Source of the DNA: Lycocorax pyrrhopterus obiensis
Taxonomy: Eukaryota > Chordata > Aves > Passeriformes > Paradisaeidae
Direction of reading: 5' to 3'
DNA length: 64,000 bases
Assembly: GCA_014706295.1 (NCBI GenBank)
Contig: JACSVZ010000007.1
Coordinates: 36,873,133 to 36,937,132 of the forward strand
Shown: positions 27,001-39,334 of the stretch, piece by piece
Layout of the letters: each line of letters begins with the position of its first letter
Numbering within the stretch: position 1 is the first letter of the stretch
Position numbers and translations under genes: made by a program
Notes under the pieces: model-generated
The model's database searches: none
What the model saw: the letters and a program-made list of their open reading frames with translations, nothing else
Told to the model about the DNA's origin: nothing

Positions 27001-29584
27001 GTTCCTATATTTCGCTAAAAGACACATAACAGCATTGTGCTTCAGAAAATGTGAGGCGGCAGAGCAGGAGGGCCTCTTTGCAGTCTTGGAGTAACCCATA
27101 TAGCACTGTCTGGCTATTCTGCAGACATCCTCCAGCAGTAATCTATCAGATATGTAGACTCTACCCTATTCACTTAAGATTAGCTCTGAACTCTGTAATA
27201 AAAGTGCCAGCTTTAATATGAGCACAGAATTCTGCTTTTGCTCTACCTGTCCATCCAAAAACAAAAGCTTCCTGCAGCCAAGTACATCCTATAATGTATC
27301 AATACTAACAATGCTGTCTGTCCCAAAAACCTCCAGTTTTGCCACCCCCCTTCCTATGACTCTATCAATAGTGAAGACATACTGTGCATTCTGAAATGGC
27401 ACTGCATTATACAATAAAATAAAGGTAACTTTTTAAGTTTCATGGATAAGTTCCAAATTATGTTTATTTTCAGATTTCAGTACATGAAGTCTGCAGTCCA
27501 TTTCACTGCAAGCCAACAAAATGAGTCTGTCAAGATGTATTCCTCAAAATTTGTTGCTCTGCTCTGTAACTGCTTCATATGATACTTCCCCTGCTTGAGA
27601 AACTGCAAAACAAGACAAACTCATCTGCCTTTTAATTAGCCATTTATGCTCAGTCTAAACCTGGAAAAGGGACAGAATGTCTAAAAAGCTAAAACTTAAT
27701 ATTTTCCCTAAACAAGACTTGCAATGTTTTCTCATACTAAAAAGGTTCCAGGGTGACAGGGTTATATATAAGACCTTACAAGGCAAAATTAAACATTACT
27801 ACAAAAAAGTATCTTGAAATTCTTCCTCTTCTAGTCTTTCCTCACTTATGGCCAGTTGCATCATTTCCAAGTTTTCGTTATCCTCCCTCCATTAAAATTA
27901 CAATGTAAGTTACCATGAGACAACGTATAATACACATAATCAGCTTTCATGTATGTTGAATGCCACATGCAGTGTCAAAATATTAATGCTTAATTGTACT
28001 ACCTGTCTAGATTGAACATCTAAATTTCATACTTAAGAGTTCCTTGAAATGCTTTATTTTGTAAACCAGTGCTGATGGTGCCAAAAGGGCTCAACTACAT
28101 TATTTAGGTACTCATTACTCAAACACAACAAAAGGTAGGAGTCACCTTTTACCTGTAGACAGCCCAAGGATGGAGAGCTACAGCCACCACAAGAGCCTGA
28201 ATCTTTGTAGAACATAAACCCATAGAGATTAACCTTATTATTTTCTCACTATTTCTTTAATGCACTGCTAAATTAAAAGACAGTGAGCTGGACTTCTCAC
28301 GGCACCTGAATATAGCTGAGAGTAGAACGAGAAAGTCACAAGTTCAGAGACACTAACTCTTATTAATCATAGTTATTTTTTACTTTATAGCAACCACATT
28401 GGTAACAACTTCATTTTGGATAAAAAACTTTCACTGCTCCACGTGTTTCTAAAGGAAACCTAATACAGGGAACACAGGTTTTATATGGCTTTAGCAGAGC
28501 TTTTGAGCTGTCAAGACTGCAGGCTATTAGACGATTTAGCCAGGCAACTCATAGAAAAAATAAGCACCTTCTTCCAACTTAATGAGTTTAAGTTTTAAAC
28601 CAATACTTCACTTTTTAAAAAAATGTTTTATCTGTTCATTTTATAACTACTGCATCACACAGTTAATTCTCAAGTCCAAAATACCACTTGTCTAGAATCC
28701 TAATGACATTTACAGGGCCTACAATTAAATAAACAAAAGATACGTTACCATCTCTCAGTGTCTTGTCCCTGTAAAAATTACATACTGCACTTCTACAGAA
28801 ATGTATCGTTTCTTCTGTTTAGTTTATTAGCCACAGAGAAGAAGTTTTAGGTATTTTTTATGTCTTGTAGCGGTAGTCTCTAAACTATATGCAAGTACTT
28901 TCAATGAAAAGAGAAAAAACTGTAGTGGGAATAGCTTTATTGTCATATTTTTACTAGTGGGTGTGAAAAGTGATTTAACTTACAGGTACTGATTATTTAA
29001 TTGTATTGATATAGAGCATAGAGCCTACCATGACTAGTGAATCATTCAGACTGACAAGAGGAGGTGTAAAAACTCTTCTTACTTCTATTCTGCCACATCC
29101 TTCCTGCTTTACAAAAGAAAAAGCTTTTTTCACAGGTGGGGGTTCATAAGCCATTAAAGTTCTTGATAACAGCTATGAATGCATAAAACAAATACGTCAA
29201 ATCCATACAGTATAATTCTGTAATTCATTGGATAATGAAACAAATTATTCCAAGAGATGACTATATCATCAGATGCACAATATAGCTGACTCTGAGCCTA
29301 CATATGGTTTAAAAATAATCTTCGTAAACTTTACAAAATTAATCTTTTATAGTGTGTTCCATTTCATTCGTTAGTGTGTGACCTTTATTCAACACAGTTT
29401 TATAAATCCATTTACTTGTTTAGATGTGAAAAGATACCACAAACTATTAAAGTCTTAGCTCCATTGTATGAAAGTAATCGTGCTTCTTCTTTTTAAGCCT
29501 ATAGGCCTGCAGCAGTAGTTGATTAAAAGAACATGAATTTAGTCTGCAAATAATTGTGCTTTCAACAATACTTAACCAAAAATT
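24005..29584. other. Intergenic DNA, no gene seen
   Basis: AT-rich sequence. A relatively GC-rich patch at about 26,030-26,330 contains open frames on both strands, none recognisable. It might be an old repeat I cannot name. Confidence 0.55.
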
Positions 29585-30220
29585 AATCTGAGTCAGCAGT
29601 GCCCTGGCAGCCAGGAGAGCCAGCTGTGTCCTGGGGGCATCAGGCACAGCATCACCAGCTGGGCAAGTGAGGGGATTGTCCTGCTCTGCTCTGCACTGGG
29701 GCAGCCTCATCTCCAGTGCTGGGGGCAGGTTTGGGTGCTGCAAAATAAGAAGGATGCAAAGCTGTTAGACAGTGTCCAAAAGAGGGCAACGAAGATGGAG
29801 AACGGCCTGGAGGAGAAGCCGTATGAGAAGCACCTGAGGTCACTTGGTCTGTTCAGCCTGGAGAAGACTGAGGGGAGACCTCACTGCAGTTACAACTTCC
29901 TCATGAGGGGAAGAGGAGGGGCAGGCATTGATCTCTTCTCTGTGGTGACCAGAGACAGGACCCAAGGGAATGGCCTGAAGCTGTGTCAGAGGAGGTTTAG
30001 GTTGGATATTAGAAAAATGTTCTTCACCCAGAGAAGGGGTTGGGTACTGGAAGAGGCTCCCCAGGGCAGTGGTCACAGCACCAACCTGACAGAGTTCAAG
30101 AAGCATTTGAACAATGCTCTCAGGAACACGGTCTTGGGGCTGTCCTGCACAGGGCCAGGAGCTTGACTCAATGATCCTTGTAGCTCCATTTCCAACTCAG
30201 GGTATTCTATGATTCTATGA
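29585..30220 (+). mobile_element. CR1 LINE 3' fragment, 5'-truncated
   Basis: Closely matches the last ~650 bases of the CR1 at 18,757-20,189, sharing for example CTGCTCTGCTCTGCACTGGGG, GACAGTGTCCAAA and GACCAGAGACAGGACCCAAG. It ends in GGTATTCTATGATTCTATGA. It is 5'-truncated within the part encoding the C-terminal end of the protein, so it cannot move by itself. Small indels distinguish the two copies, as expected for separate insertions of one subfamily. Confidence 0.93.
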
Positions 30221-31228
30221 AAAATAATTAGCAAAATTTAGATAAATTCTCAGTCTGGCTTTCAGCAACATGAATAGAAAAAGCTACCTGTAGATAGGTT
30301 TGAATAGGACTATTTGTGTTAGATTTTAGAAATATAACAAAGCACAGGTTTGGAATCAAAAAGTCTGTTTTTCTTTTCTCCCTCATCAGTTCTATGTTTT
30401 TCACTAAATTCAAGATGCTGAAAAGCTAGCAAGCAAGAGATTCAGATAAATCTCTTCATTTCTTTTCAATATCACTTTATGATGAGGATAATTTTTTAAA
30501 AAGATGCAAGCTATCTGCTTTCTTTAAATAATTATAATTTTGATTTTTTTTTTACAGCCAGAAGTAGATTTTAAAATTATACTTTTCTCATTGTTTTTCC
30601 TATAGTATTTAAATTTAAATAACACATACCTTTCTGTTTGTGTGAGTTTTTCACTATGTATTATACATATCCAAAATTTTTATCTTCTACTTTTGGTATC
30701 ATTAATATTTCCTTTATTAGTATAAATGAATATTCTTGGAAGATGGGTAAAAGTAATACACTGAAGGCATTAACTAATTTGCCTAGTAACAGAAACATTA
30801 ATTGTAAGGTGAGGTTTTTATTTTTATTACTTTTTTCCTTGCTATTTTCAGAAGAAACAAAATAAGGTAAGAGCTGTATTAGATAAGAGTCAGTGCTGGT
30901 AAAACACCTCTGAACTAGAGATCATATTCACTAAAAGGTGGAAGAGTTCCTTTTAAATACTGTCATGTATTTGTTTTGCAAGAAATTAAGTTGTTTCTCC
31001 AAAAAAATACCAAAAATCTGCCTGTTACCAGTAGTCCAATACTGAAGGGAAATCTTATCTCCTTTTTTCATTTTGTACAAAAGACAACTGCAATGAGTCT
31101 GTCTGCAAGACAAAATCATACAAAAATGAAGTTGAGAATGGTTGTGTATCCTGCACAATTTCAGAGATAACACATTAGTAATGGCCCATTGGAAGAAAGC
31201 TGGAACATCTGGACAACTCTTTAGTGAA

Positions 31229-31274
31229 AACAAGTTTTATTTTGCAGAATAAACAAGTTTTATTTTGCAGAATA
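31229..31274. repeat. Exact 23-bp tandem duplication
   Basis: A 23-base unit beginning AACAAGTTTTATTTTGC and ending GAATA occurs twice, head to tail, without a mismatch (31,229-31,251 and 31,252-31,274). The identity points to a recent replication-slippage duplication or gene conversion. Confidence 0.95.
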
Positions 31275-31920
31275 AAAGTTAATGACATTTTTGACTGGCT
31301 AGCTCTCTTCAGATAAGGAAGATAGACTTTACTAAGTGATGCAACATGAAAAAAATATTACATTAATCCTGGTCTAAGGTGAAGTTTGCAGGTCCTAACA
31401 GAATAATCTTTGTGCTTGTAAATTTAGCAGAGCTTACTCTTAACAACTGGCATCTCATGATTGTTGATGACATCCAAGCTGCTTTTCAGAACAATGCATA
31501 ACAGTCTTTTTAGTTAAACATGAACCAAAAATTATGTCTGGCAATTCACCCTACTTATCAATTTCTAATTAATAAAAAGGATGAAACCACTAGAATTGAA
31601 CTTACCCTGTGAAATAACAGGATTGAAGAGAATCAGAAGAACAACTTAGAGACATGAATAGGGAAAGTGAGCACTGATACAGGATGTTGTAAGTCTGATA
31701 AAGAATTCTATTAAGATATTGTTATTCAGCACCAAGTTGTAAAAAATCTTTTTAGATGAAGTGAAAAATCATAGAATTGTAAAGTTCAAAGAACAGATAA
31801 TGCAATTATAACAGGATACAGGTGAGCTACTTAAATTATCATATTCCACTTAACTCAGTGATCATAATCATTTTGCAACTCTATTATATTGAGCTATGAA
31901 GAATAATTTAGAAAATCATT

Positions 31921-31938
31921 GACTCCATCTAGTGGTAA
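31921..31938 (-). promoter_or_regulatory. CTCF-like motif
   Basis: On the minus strand the sequence reads TTACCACTAGATGGAGTC, an exact match to the CTCF core CCACTAGATGG except for the first C. It has the same strand as the 8,388 motif. No occupancy data. Confidence 0.4.
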
Positions 31939-34900
31939 TTTTCTGCAATTTTTCACTTGCAACTGCTTCAATAGAGAAATCAATTCCAAACTTTCATTTT
32001 AATTTGTTACAAGCCAAGAAACATCAACAGATAACAACAATCAAGAAAATCGGCCCACATCTCTTGCAAGAACAGTGCTCAAAATATTCTGCAAAGAAAG
32101 TCAGCATCATTTTTCATACAGTATCGTTTAGGAAGCTGAGACAGAGGGAAAGGAGACAATTTTGGCCAGTGGCAGAATATGAACAAGAACCTCAGCTTCC
32201 CCAGCCACAAGGTTGTCCTCCAGGGAACCAGGATGAGGGAGGCAATCTTTCTCTTTAGATATCTTTGCCTCAGATTACCAGTAGACTACTGGTGGCTTGT
32301 GTTCAGAAGGGAATGGAATGGTATTTTCCTTTTCATAACTTAGAGGAGGGAGGCATACCACTGCAGCCACCACCCTAGCCATGACAAGCAACCACGTTTG
32401 CAGCCCACTGAGACAATATAAAGAGTCAGACCTCAGAACATGTTCTGCTTACTCAGCCCCCACAACGTACAGTTTAATCAAAGTGGCAGCATGGTATGAA
32501 GAAATTTACACTGCAACTCCCTGATGATCTAGATTATTCCATTAAAAAAAAAAAACAAAAAACCAAAAAACTACAACAGGTCAAGTCTCCAGGGCAATAA
32601 CCTTTTTTTTTTAATTCTTCAAACTGTAGTTTTTCAAAAATTTTTCAAAAGCATTTAATCTAGATGAAGTCATTTTGGATCACCTTGTTTATATAACTAC
32701 TAAAATATAAGTCTGCTGGAGAAGCCTGAGACATGGAAATCCACATGTTTATTCAGGGTCATTGAAAGAAAAATTAAGTTCATAGTGATCAGAATAAAAG
32801 GAACTACAGAGAAAAGTGATTTTAACATTGTGAAGCTTTGGGGTTTTGGGGAAATGTGGATATCAAAAAAGGTTAATTTTTATTCCTGTTTTTACAACAA
32901 TACTTGTAAATTCAAGCCATATTGTGGACCCCAGGAGGGAGACACAGTATTCATCTCCAGAGTTTCCATGACAGGGCAACAAAAATGTCACTGTTCTAGT
33001 CTATGTAAAGTCGAACACATAACACTTCCCAATTAATAATTTGGAAAACTATCAATAAATTCTGAACTGGTCCACAGCTATGAGGAAAATATCAACTACT
33101 GATAGGAATAAACATCATTCCATAAGCAGGATGAATAGAGTTCAATTCTAGCTTGAGCTGATTGACACTACCTTGCCAGCCACAGTCTGCACAGCCAAAA
33201 GAGCTATGATGCTGAGCAAAAGAGTAACACTATAGTGAACTGGGCTTTCAGAGCTAAAATTTGAATGTTGAAAGCATTCACTGGTGAAACTATCCAGAGA
33301 TTATTTTGAGGAAGTAAACTTGGCAAACACAGCGCTCTCCTAAAAGCAGTATAAACAGTACATGTCAATAAAGAAGCTTACTTCCCCTCCGCTGGCTTTA
33401 ATCAACCACAGTTGATTCACGGAATTTCTACCGCTAAACCCCGTCCCACTCAAACCTACCTTCTCTTTGACAAGAGTACTAGTGAAAGTTCACTGGATTG
33501 AAGAAATTCTTAGCTACTAACACTTGTTCTCCCAAGCCATTATGTTCACTGCTTCCAGGACAAAGTAGAAGTATTCTATATGCTGTCCTTATCAACACAA
33601 ACGGATGAACAGAGCATCGTTAAATAATTCCCTAGAAAACTGAGAGAGACTCCATAGCTAGTCAGTTTAAAAATGCTGGAATTTCATAGAATAGTTATCT
33701 CTCAGACATAATTACCAAAACAAAAAGTTGGAAGAAAAGTTCTTTTCAAATTTTCAAGTAATGGAGATAGAGGGTGACTTCAGATCTTCATATGAGCTAA
33801 TTGCAGCCTAGTAAGAGATCTGTCAGTTAGGATATATTACATCCTCTACAGCATCTGATTAATATTTTGGTATTCATAAATAAAATGTAGATCAACAAAA
33901 TAAATGCAGTACCTGAAACAAATACAGTAACTGTATTTTTCATTGTAAGCGATCCAGCAAACAGAATTGTAAGTAACACAATAATGTATTAAAAATAACA
34001 ATCTCAGGTACTGGCACTTTTCTATTTCCCTTTTAAATTACACCATAGAGATGATCCCCAGTGCATAGTTCTAATACTGTGGTCTTATAGCTGCATATTA
34101 GAACCTTCTTCTCCTATTACAATCATACCTTAGAGAAAAGAAAAATGTCTGAACAGACTTTTAAATAGGAATAATTTTCCATGCTTCTAGTTTAGAAACT
34201 ATCCATTTTATAATAAAATTCTTTATTTGTAACTATTTGTACTTTTTAAAAGAATAAAGGCTGTTTTCCCTTGATAGTCATTCAGTAAAAGAATGTATTC
34301 CAGGAATTAAGTAATCACCTGCTATTTTTAATCTTTTGTCTAGCCAATTTTCAGATCCTGGGCAATTTGCAAAATGTGAGAAGTCTGGATAATCATGGAT
34401 TGTGGCAGTGAATTTCAGCTCTAAATTTCTGCAATGAGATAACACTTACGAGACAACATCTCAATCTAAATTATTTCTGTTCTCCAAAGCAGGTCTTCCT
34501 CAAGAGGAAGAAGTTGTAGAGGATAGTAAAATAAACACAGAATGCTTATGTAAGCATACCACAGCTAAAGTCAGGTGCAGAATATATCATAATCATTAAA
34601 ACAGTCAAGATTTCAGGTTGTCTAGCCATTTCAGAGCTGAGAATTTAACCTCATCTCAGCACTCGAGAAGAAATAATAGAGAGGTTTGTGATCAAATTTC
34701 CTTCCTCTGTAAATACAAAAGAAATCACTGGTAATAAATATAAAAATCAGGACTCAGACTCATTTGTCACCAGCAAATGATGCTTCCTTGGCTGTTTTTA
34801 GCTCATCTGGTATTTTCCTTACATCTATCTGTGAACTTCCTAAGAGCAGTGCATAGGTCTTTCCCCCCCAGACTCCTAATTGCGGCAAACAAAATGTAGG

Positions 34901-35322
34901 TATCGTGAGCTCCCTGATACCTTCCTGCTTTTTACTTCTTGTGGGTCAGCCCTGGCTGCATGCCAGGTACTCACCAAAGCTGCTCTATCGCTCTAGTTCC
35001 CTTTTCAACAGGACAGGGGAGGGGAAAGAAAATATAATAAAAGGTTCATGAGTTGAGATAAGGATAAGGAAAATCACTCACCAAACACTGTCACAGGCAA
35101 AACAGACTCGACTTGGGGATATTAACTGAATTTATTACCAGTCAAAAGCAGAGAAGGATAATGAGAATAAAACAAATCTTCAAAACACATTCCCACTGCC
35201 CTCCCTCCTTCCTCAGGGTTCTATCTCCTTCTCCCCTCATACTCCCTGCTGTGGCCCAGGGAGACAGGGAATTGGGGTTACGGTCAGTTCCTGCCACTGC
35301 TCAGGGAGAGGAGTCCTTCCCC

Positions 35323-35525
35323 TGCTCCAGCATGGGGTTCCTCTCATGGGAAACAGTTCTCTACAAATTTCTCCAGTGTGAGTCCTTCCCAAAGGCTACA
35401 GTTCTTCACAAACTGCTCCAATGTGGATACTTTCCCACTTGTCCTTCAAGAACAGCCTGCTCCAGTGTGGATCCCCCAAAGGGTCACAAGTCCTAATAGG
35501 AGACCTGCTCCAGCATGGGCTCCTC
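35323..35525 (-). repeat. Tandem CTCCAG-type units inside the LTR
   Basis: Variants of CTGCTCCAGYRTGG recur at about 35,323, 35,369, 35,411, 35,458 and 35,505, roughly every 46 bases, with a further copy at about 36,450 beyond the nested insertion. On the minus strand they encode a repeated His-Thr-Gly-Ala-Gly-like peptide in partly open frames. The array belongs to the minus-strand LTR. Confidence 0.7.
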
Positions 35526-35526
35526 T

Positions 35527-36376
35527 TGATGCTGACATCTTCAAAATTCACCAAAAAGGTTAACAATTTGCCCAGAGAGTTACAGGGAACGAGAAGGGTT
35601 TATGAAAGAGAGTCCTGCCTTATTCTTGCAAAATGTGGAATATGTAAAAATTTTCTTAAGAAAGGGTGTTCTTTGATGTTTCATCTTTGTATTGGCTTTC
35701 TTTTGTATTGGCTGAAAGTATACTTTCAAGCCTAACCAACAACAAAGATTTAATCTGTGAAACAGATAGCAGCCAACAATCAAGCTCAAAGTGACATCCA
35801 GGTGTTAGAAAAGCAAATTACTTGTTCGCCTTGTTAAGGTTTAGGGCTTGACATGCTCTAATGATCTCAGACCTTAAAGGGAGGTTAAACAAAACTTGGG
35901 GAAAAGGATAAACCACAAAGAATGCATAATTTATGGGCCACAAGGACATTTGGCAGAACATCCAAGATAAGGAAGAAACTAATAAAACCAACTCAGCAAC
36001 TGTGCTGAATCAGCCCCAACTGGGGAAAAGGTAATTCCAGCAGGGGGAAATCTGCAGCCATCGACTCACAGACCAACAACCCAGGGAACCTACTGACTCA
36101 AAAGAAGAGAAAGACTGAGCATGTGGACTAATTAGCATGAGAAGCAAGAGAATCACTAACCAATAGAAGATAGACTAATAATTAATAAGAGAACTATGTA
36201 ATTAATAGCCAATAAACATTATTGCCTTCGTTTGATAAAATATATAAATAGTAAAAATTTTTGATAGTTGGCATGCTTGATTTGTGGAAACCTTGCACCC
36301 TGCACAGAATAAACAATGTCTCCTTTCTGAACTAGACTCTGTGTTTGTGTTTGGAGAGCTCCTAAAATTGGCAACA
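35527..36376 (+). mobile_element. Nested LTR inserted in the minus-strand LTR
   Basis: This 850-base block breaks the CTCCAG-repeat part of the surrounding LTR. It begins TGATGCTGAC and ends TTGGCAACA, and its 3' part has CCAAT (about 36,208), TATATAAATA (36,241-36,250) and AATAAA (36,308-36,313) in plus order. The flanks carry near-identical CTCCTCT (35,520-35,526) and CTCCCT (36,377-36,382), consistent with a short target duplication that has since changed by one base. No internal viral genes are present. It is therefore a solo LTR, younger than its host element. Confidence 0.7.
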
Positions 36377-37053
36377 CTCCCTCCACAGGTCTGCAGGTCC
36401 CTGCCAGCCTGCTGAAGTGCAGGCTTCCCAAGGATTCACAGTCCTCTCTTGGGCGTCCACCTGCTCCAGTGTGGGTCTCCTCCATGGGCTGCAGGTGGAT
36501 CTCTGCATTCCTGTGGTCCTCCATGGGCTGCAGCAGCACAGCCTGACTCACCATAGTCTTCACCATATGCTACAGGGGAATCTCAGCTCTGGCAGCTGAA
36601 ACACCTCCCGTCCCACCTTCTCCATTGACTTTGGTGTCTACAGAGCTGTTCCTCTCACATTTTCTCACTCCACTCTTCTCTGGCCACAGAGATGTGTTAC
36701 ATCTGCACAATAAGATTTTCTTCTTAAATATGTTATCACAGAGGTGTTACTGCCATCACTGACGGACTTTGCCTTGGCCAGCAGCGGGTCCATCCTGGAG
36801 CCGGCTGGCATTGGCTCTGCCAGACATGAGGAAATTTCTGGCAGCTTCTCAGAACCCTGTAGCCACCCCCAGCCCCCAAAACCTGGCCACACAAACCCCA
36901 TACATACTTAAGTAAAATACATTAGCAGAGCAATCACTGAGGCCATCACCATTTTTCTTCTGCTTTTGTCAGACTCCAGAACTAAGCTTTTGTGGTGAAA
37001 TTCCTGTATTAGTATCTAAATCCTTTTAAAAGAGATGAACTGTTACAAATCAC

Positions 37054-37256
37054 CAAAGTTGCCAACCGACATTTTGCATCTTGGAGCGGAGATCTTCATT
37101 CATATGTAATTCAAAGGTATTTGTGCTGCACAGGACAATTACACCCTCAGGGCACACCAGTGGTTTCATGTGGGAGTGGACCTGTATTTCTGTCTTGTCT
37201 GGGTCTGATGCAAACAAAATGTTTGCAGAGTGCACTGAAGGATGATTCGCCATTGC
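37054..37256 (-). other. Exon-like open frame, minus strand, unidentified
   Basis: On the minus strand a pyrimidine-rich acceptor (GCCTTCTTAG) is followed by GCAATGG and 67 open codons, then a donor (CTTTG|GTGATT). The frame is closed by TAG exactly at the acceptor and by TGA across the donor, so the open region matches the splice-bounded segment. The encoded peptide is not low-complexity (it includes KPLVCPEGVIVLCSTNTF) but I do not recognise it. No second matching exon was found. It could be a coding exon, a relic, or chance. Confidence 0.3.
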
Positions 37257-39271
37257 CTAAGAAGGCAAAATCAGCATCTTGATTGTCACAAAAGTCTTAA
37301 AAAAAAAATTTTAAAAAATCCTACAACTCATTTTTGTAAGGGCAGATTCGTTTTCAGATTTGTCCTGGTATCTCTAAAAATTTGTGAATGATATTTAGGG
37401 CATCATTATGAAAGGAAAAGAAAATATGATTGACGGGATATTAGGCGAACGGAATTTAAAGTCAACTCTAAATGATGGTCAGCCCTCAATGACAATTCAG
37501 GGGTATGTTTCCAAATGCTTCTATGCTTTCCAGACTCTGGGTCTCTTTCTGACATTTTCATTGAAGAGCAGCATAAGTCCTAGACTATTAAGAAAGAAAA
37601 ACTAGTACTAATCACCACTTCAGTAGGGGCCTCCATAAGATTTTGGCAGAAGTAACATGCTAAGGGGAGAACAGACAGAAACCTTCAAATTAAAAAAAAA
37701 AAAATCATCATCTAACACGCACTTTTGATTTATTTCAAGGTTTGAATTTTGTCTGATTTCTGTGTCCACTGACTGCTCCCCTATCTGAGCCTTCTTGGAT
37801 TGCTTAAGGTAAACTGCTTCGCTCTGCTCTTGTTTAGTTATTACTAGATGAATAAGCTGGCTACAGTCTATCCGACTGAAAAACTTTGGTTCAGCAGATT
37901 TCAGCTAAGTTTGCTCACTTCTGTTTATTTATAAAACCTATAAGATTTCCACAATAAATTAAACAGAAAATACCAGCCCTTAAAGGAACAACCCCTGTCC
38001 ACCTTTAAAATAAATATTTATTTAAATGCTCAAAGAAAATGTGTTATATTCTACTTTACCTTTATAAGTAAGATTCTTGCCTGAGGTGGATTAGGAATTT
38101 CATAATCAAGCCTACTTATCTCCCAAATTATGTTAAATATCTGTATGCTCAAACAAACATCTCAAGAAACATTAACCTATTTTAAACGTTTAAGAAATAC
38201 TGGAAGGCTTCAACATTCAGAGAACTAAGTGGCAGTAGAATATCAAAACATTTTCCCAACTATTTTCCCTAAAGCTACTTACTGTGCAAAAACAGCTACT
38301 ATTTTCTTTTGGAATATTTTATAAGTCTCTGAATCAAAAGTATTTCATCAGCATCACCCACAATCTACTCTACAAAATGCTTTCTACAAGGCAAGTATTA
38401 GCTGATACTTAAATATAACTTTCAAACATAAAACAAAACATGAACTATTGAAGTAAAACAGCACATTCACATCTACAGACTAGAGTTTGTTCATTTGGAT
38501 TGGGAGAAGTGGAAGTTTTTCTGACTCTTACTTGCAGGATGAAAAAGGAAAAACTTTTAAAGTTTTTTTACTGAACCCAAAAATATCCACAAACTATCAA
38601 GTAAAAAACCAGATATATATAAACTATAGCTGGTCATCACCTGCAGAAGGATAATTTTAAAGTGCTTTGTCAGCTTCAGGAAGGGTAACTGATATGGTGT
38701 GTGCAATCACTTTCGCTCAATAAATGCAGTTGTTTTCCCCCACCCCGGTTCTCATAAGTGTCCAGATACACAAAAGAGAAGACCTATTTATACTTCTAGC
38801 TTGGGGAGGAAAAATTGTAAGCAATTTTGCTTAGGTCCCATCTGAAAAGCCGAGGAGTGGAACAGTGCTGTTGCATTTATACAGGCCCATCAGGCTGCTG
38901 ACCCGGAATGAACACAGCAATGCAGGCAGCAGGTGATCTCTGCGGGGTGAAGCCCCACTGTCTCACAGCAGGAGAAATATCACCTCGCTGCTGTTCACAC
39001 ACCTGCCTCTTACCAGAGCAACCTGGGACCAGGAGACCTGAAACTGCTGTTTTGTGAGGAAGTTTCTGCTGCCAAGAGGTTGCATGTTTGAGTTTAAAAG
39101 ACACCAAGAACAGTCAGAAGTGATTTCTGATCAAACATTCAAACAAGAACCAGAAAATATAATAGGGAAGAACTAGGAAAACAAAACACTTGTGTTTTGT
39201 GGTACATAGTAAGCTAGTACTTTTTAAAGGGTTATGTGAGAACAAAAGAATAAAACAGTCCATGATTAAAA

Positions 39272-39334
39272 AACACACACACACATATATATATATATCT
39301 ATATCTATAGATATATATATATATCTCTACATAA
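39272..39334. repeat. CA/TA microsatellite with palindromic core
   Basis: (CA)n passes into (TA)n, then TCTATATCTATAGATATA and a second (AT)n run. The tract is strongly self-complementary around about 39,306. Confidence 0.9.

Larger units (their letters stand above)
30221..34937. other. Intergenic DNA, no gene seen
   Basis: AT-rich sequence with a short exact tandem duplication (31,229-31,274) and one CTCF-like motif (31,921-31,938). No credible coding frame or named interspersed repeat was seen. Confidence 0.6.
34938..36904 (-). mobile_element. Solo LTR of an avian endogenous retrovirus, interrupted
   Basis: Read on the minus strand the element starts TGTATGGGGTTTGTG (36,904 downward) and ends GGCTGACCCACA (34,940), the TG...CA form of an LTR. 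A minus-strand AATAAA (TTTATT on the plus strand, about 35,130) lies near the U5 end. TACTT occurs just outside both ends (34,933-34,937 and 36,905-36,909), a probable 5-bp target duplication with two extra bases on the left. Removing the nested insertion leaves about 1.1 kb. U3 contains tandem CTGCTCCAG-type units and open minus-strand frames (for example from 36,901 and 36,566). No internal retroviral genes are present. I recognise the family as a common avian repeat but cannot name it with certainty. Confidence 0.8.
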
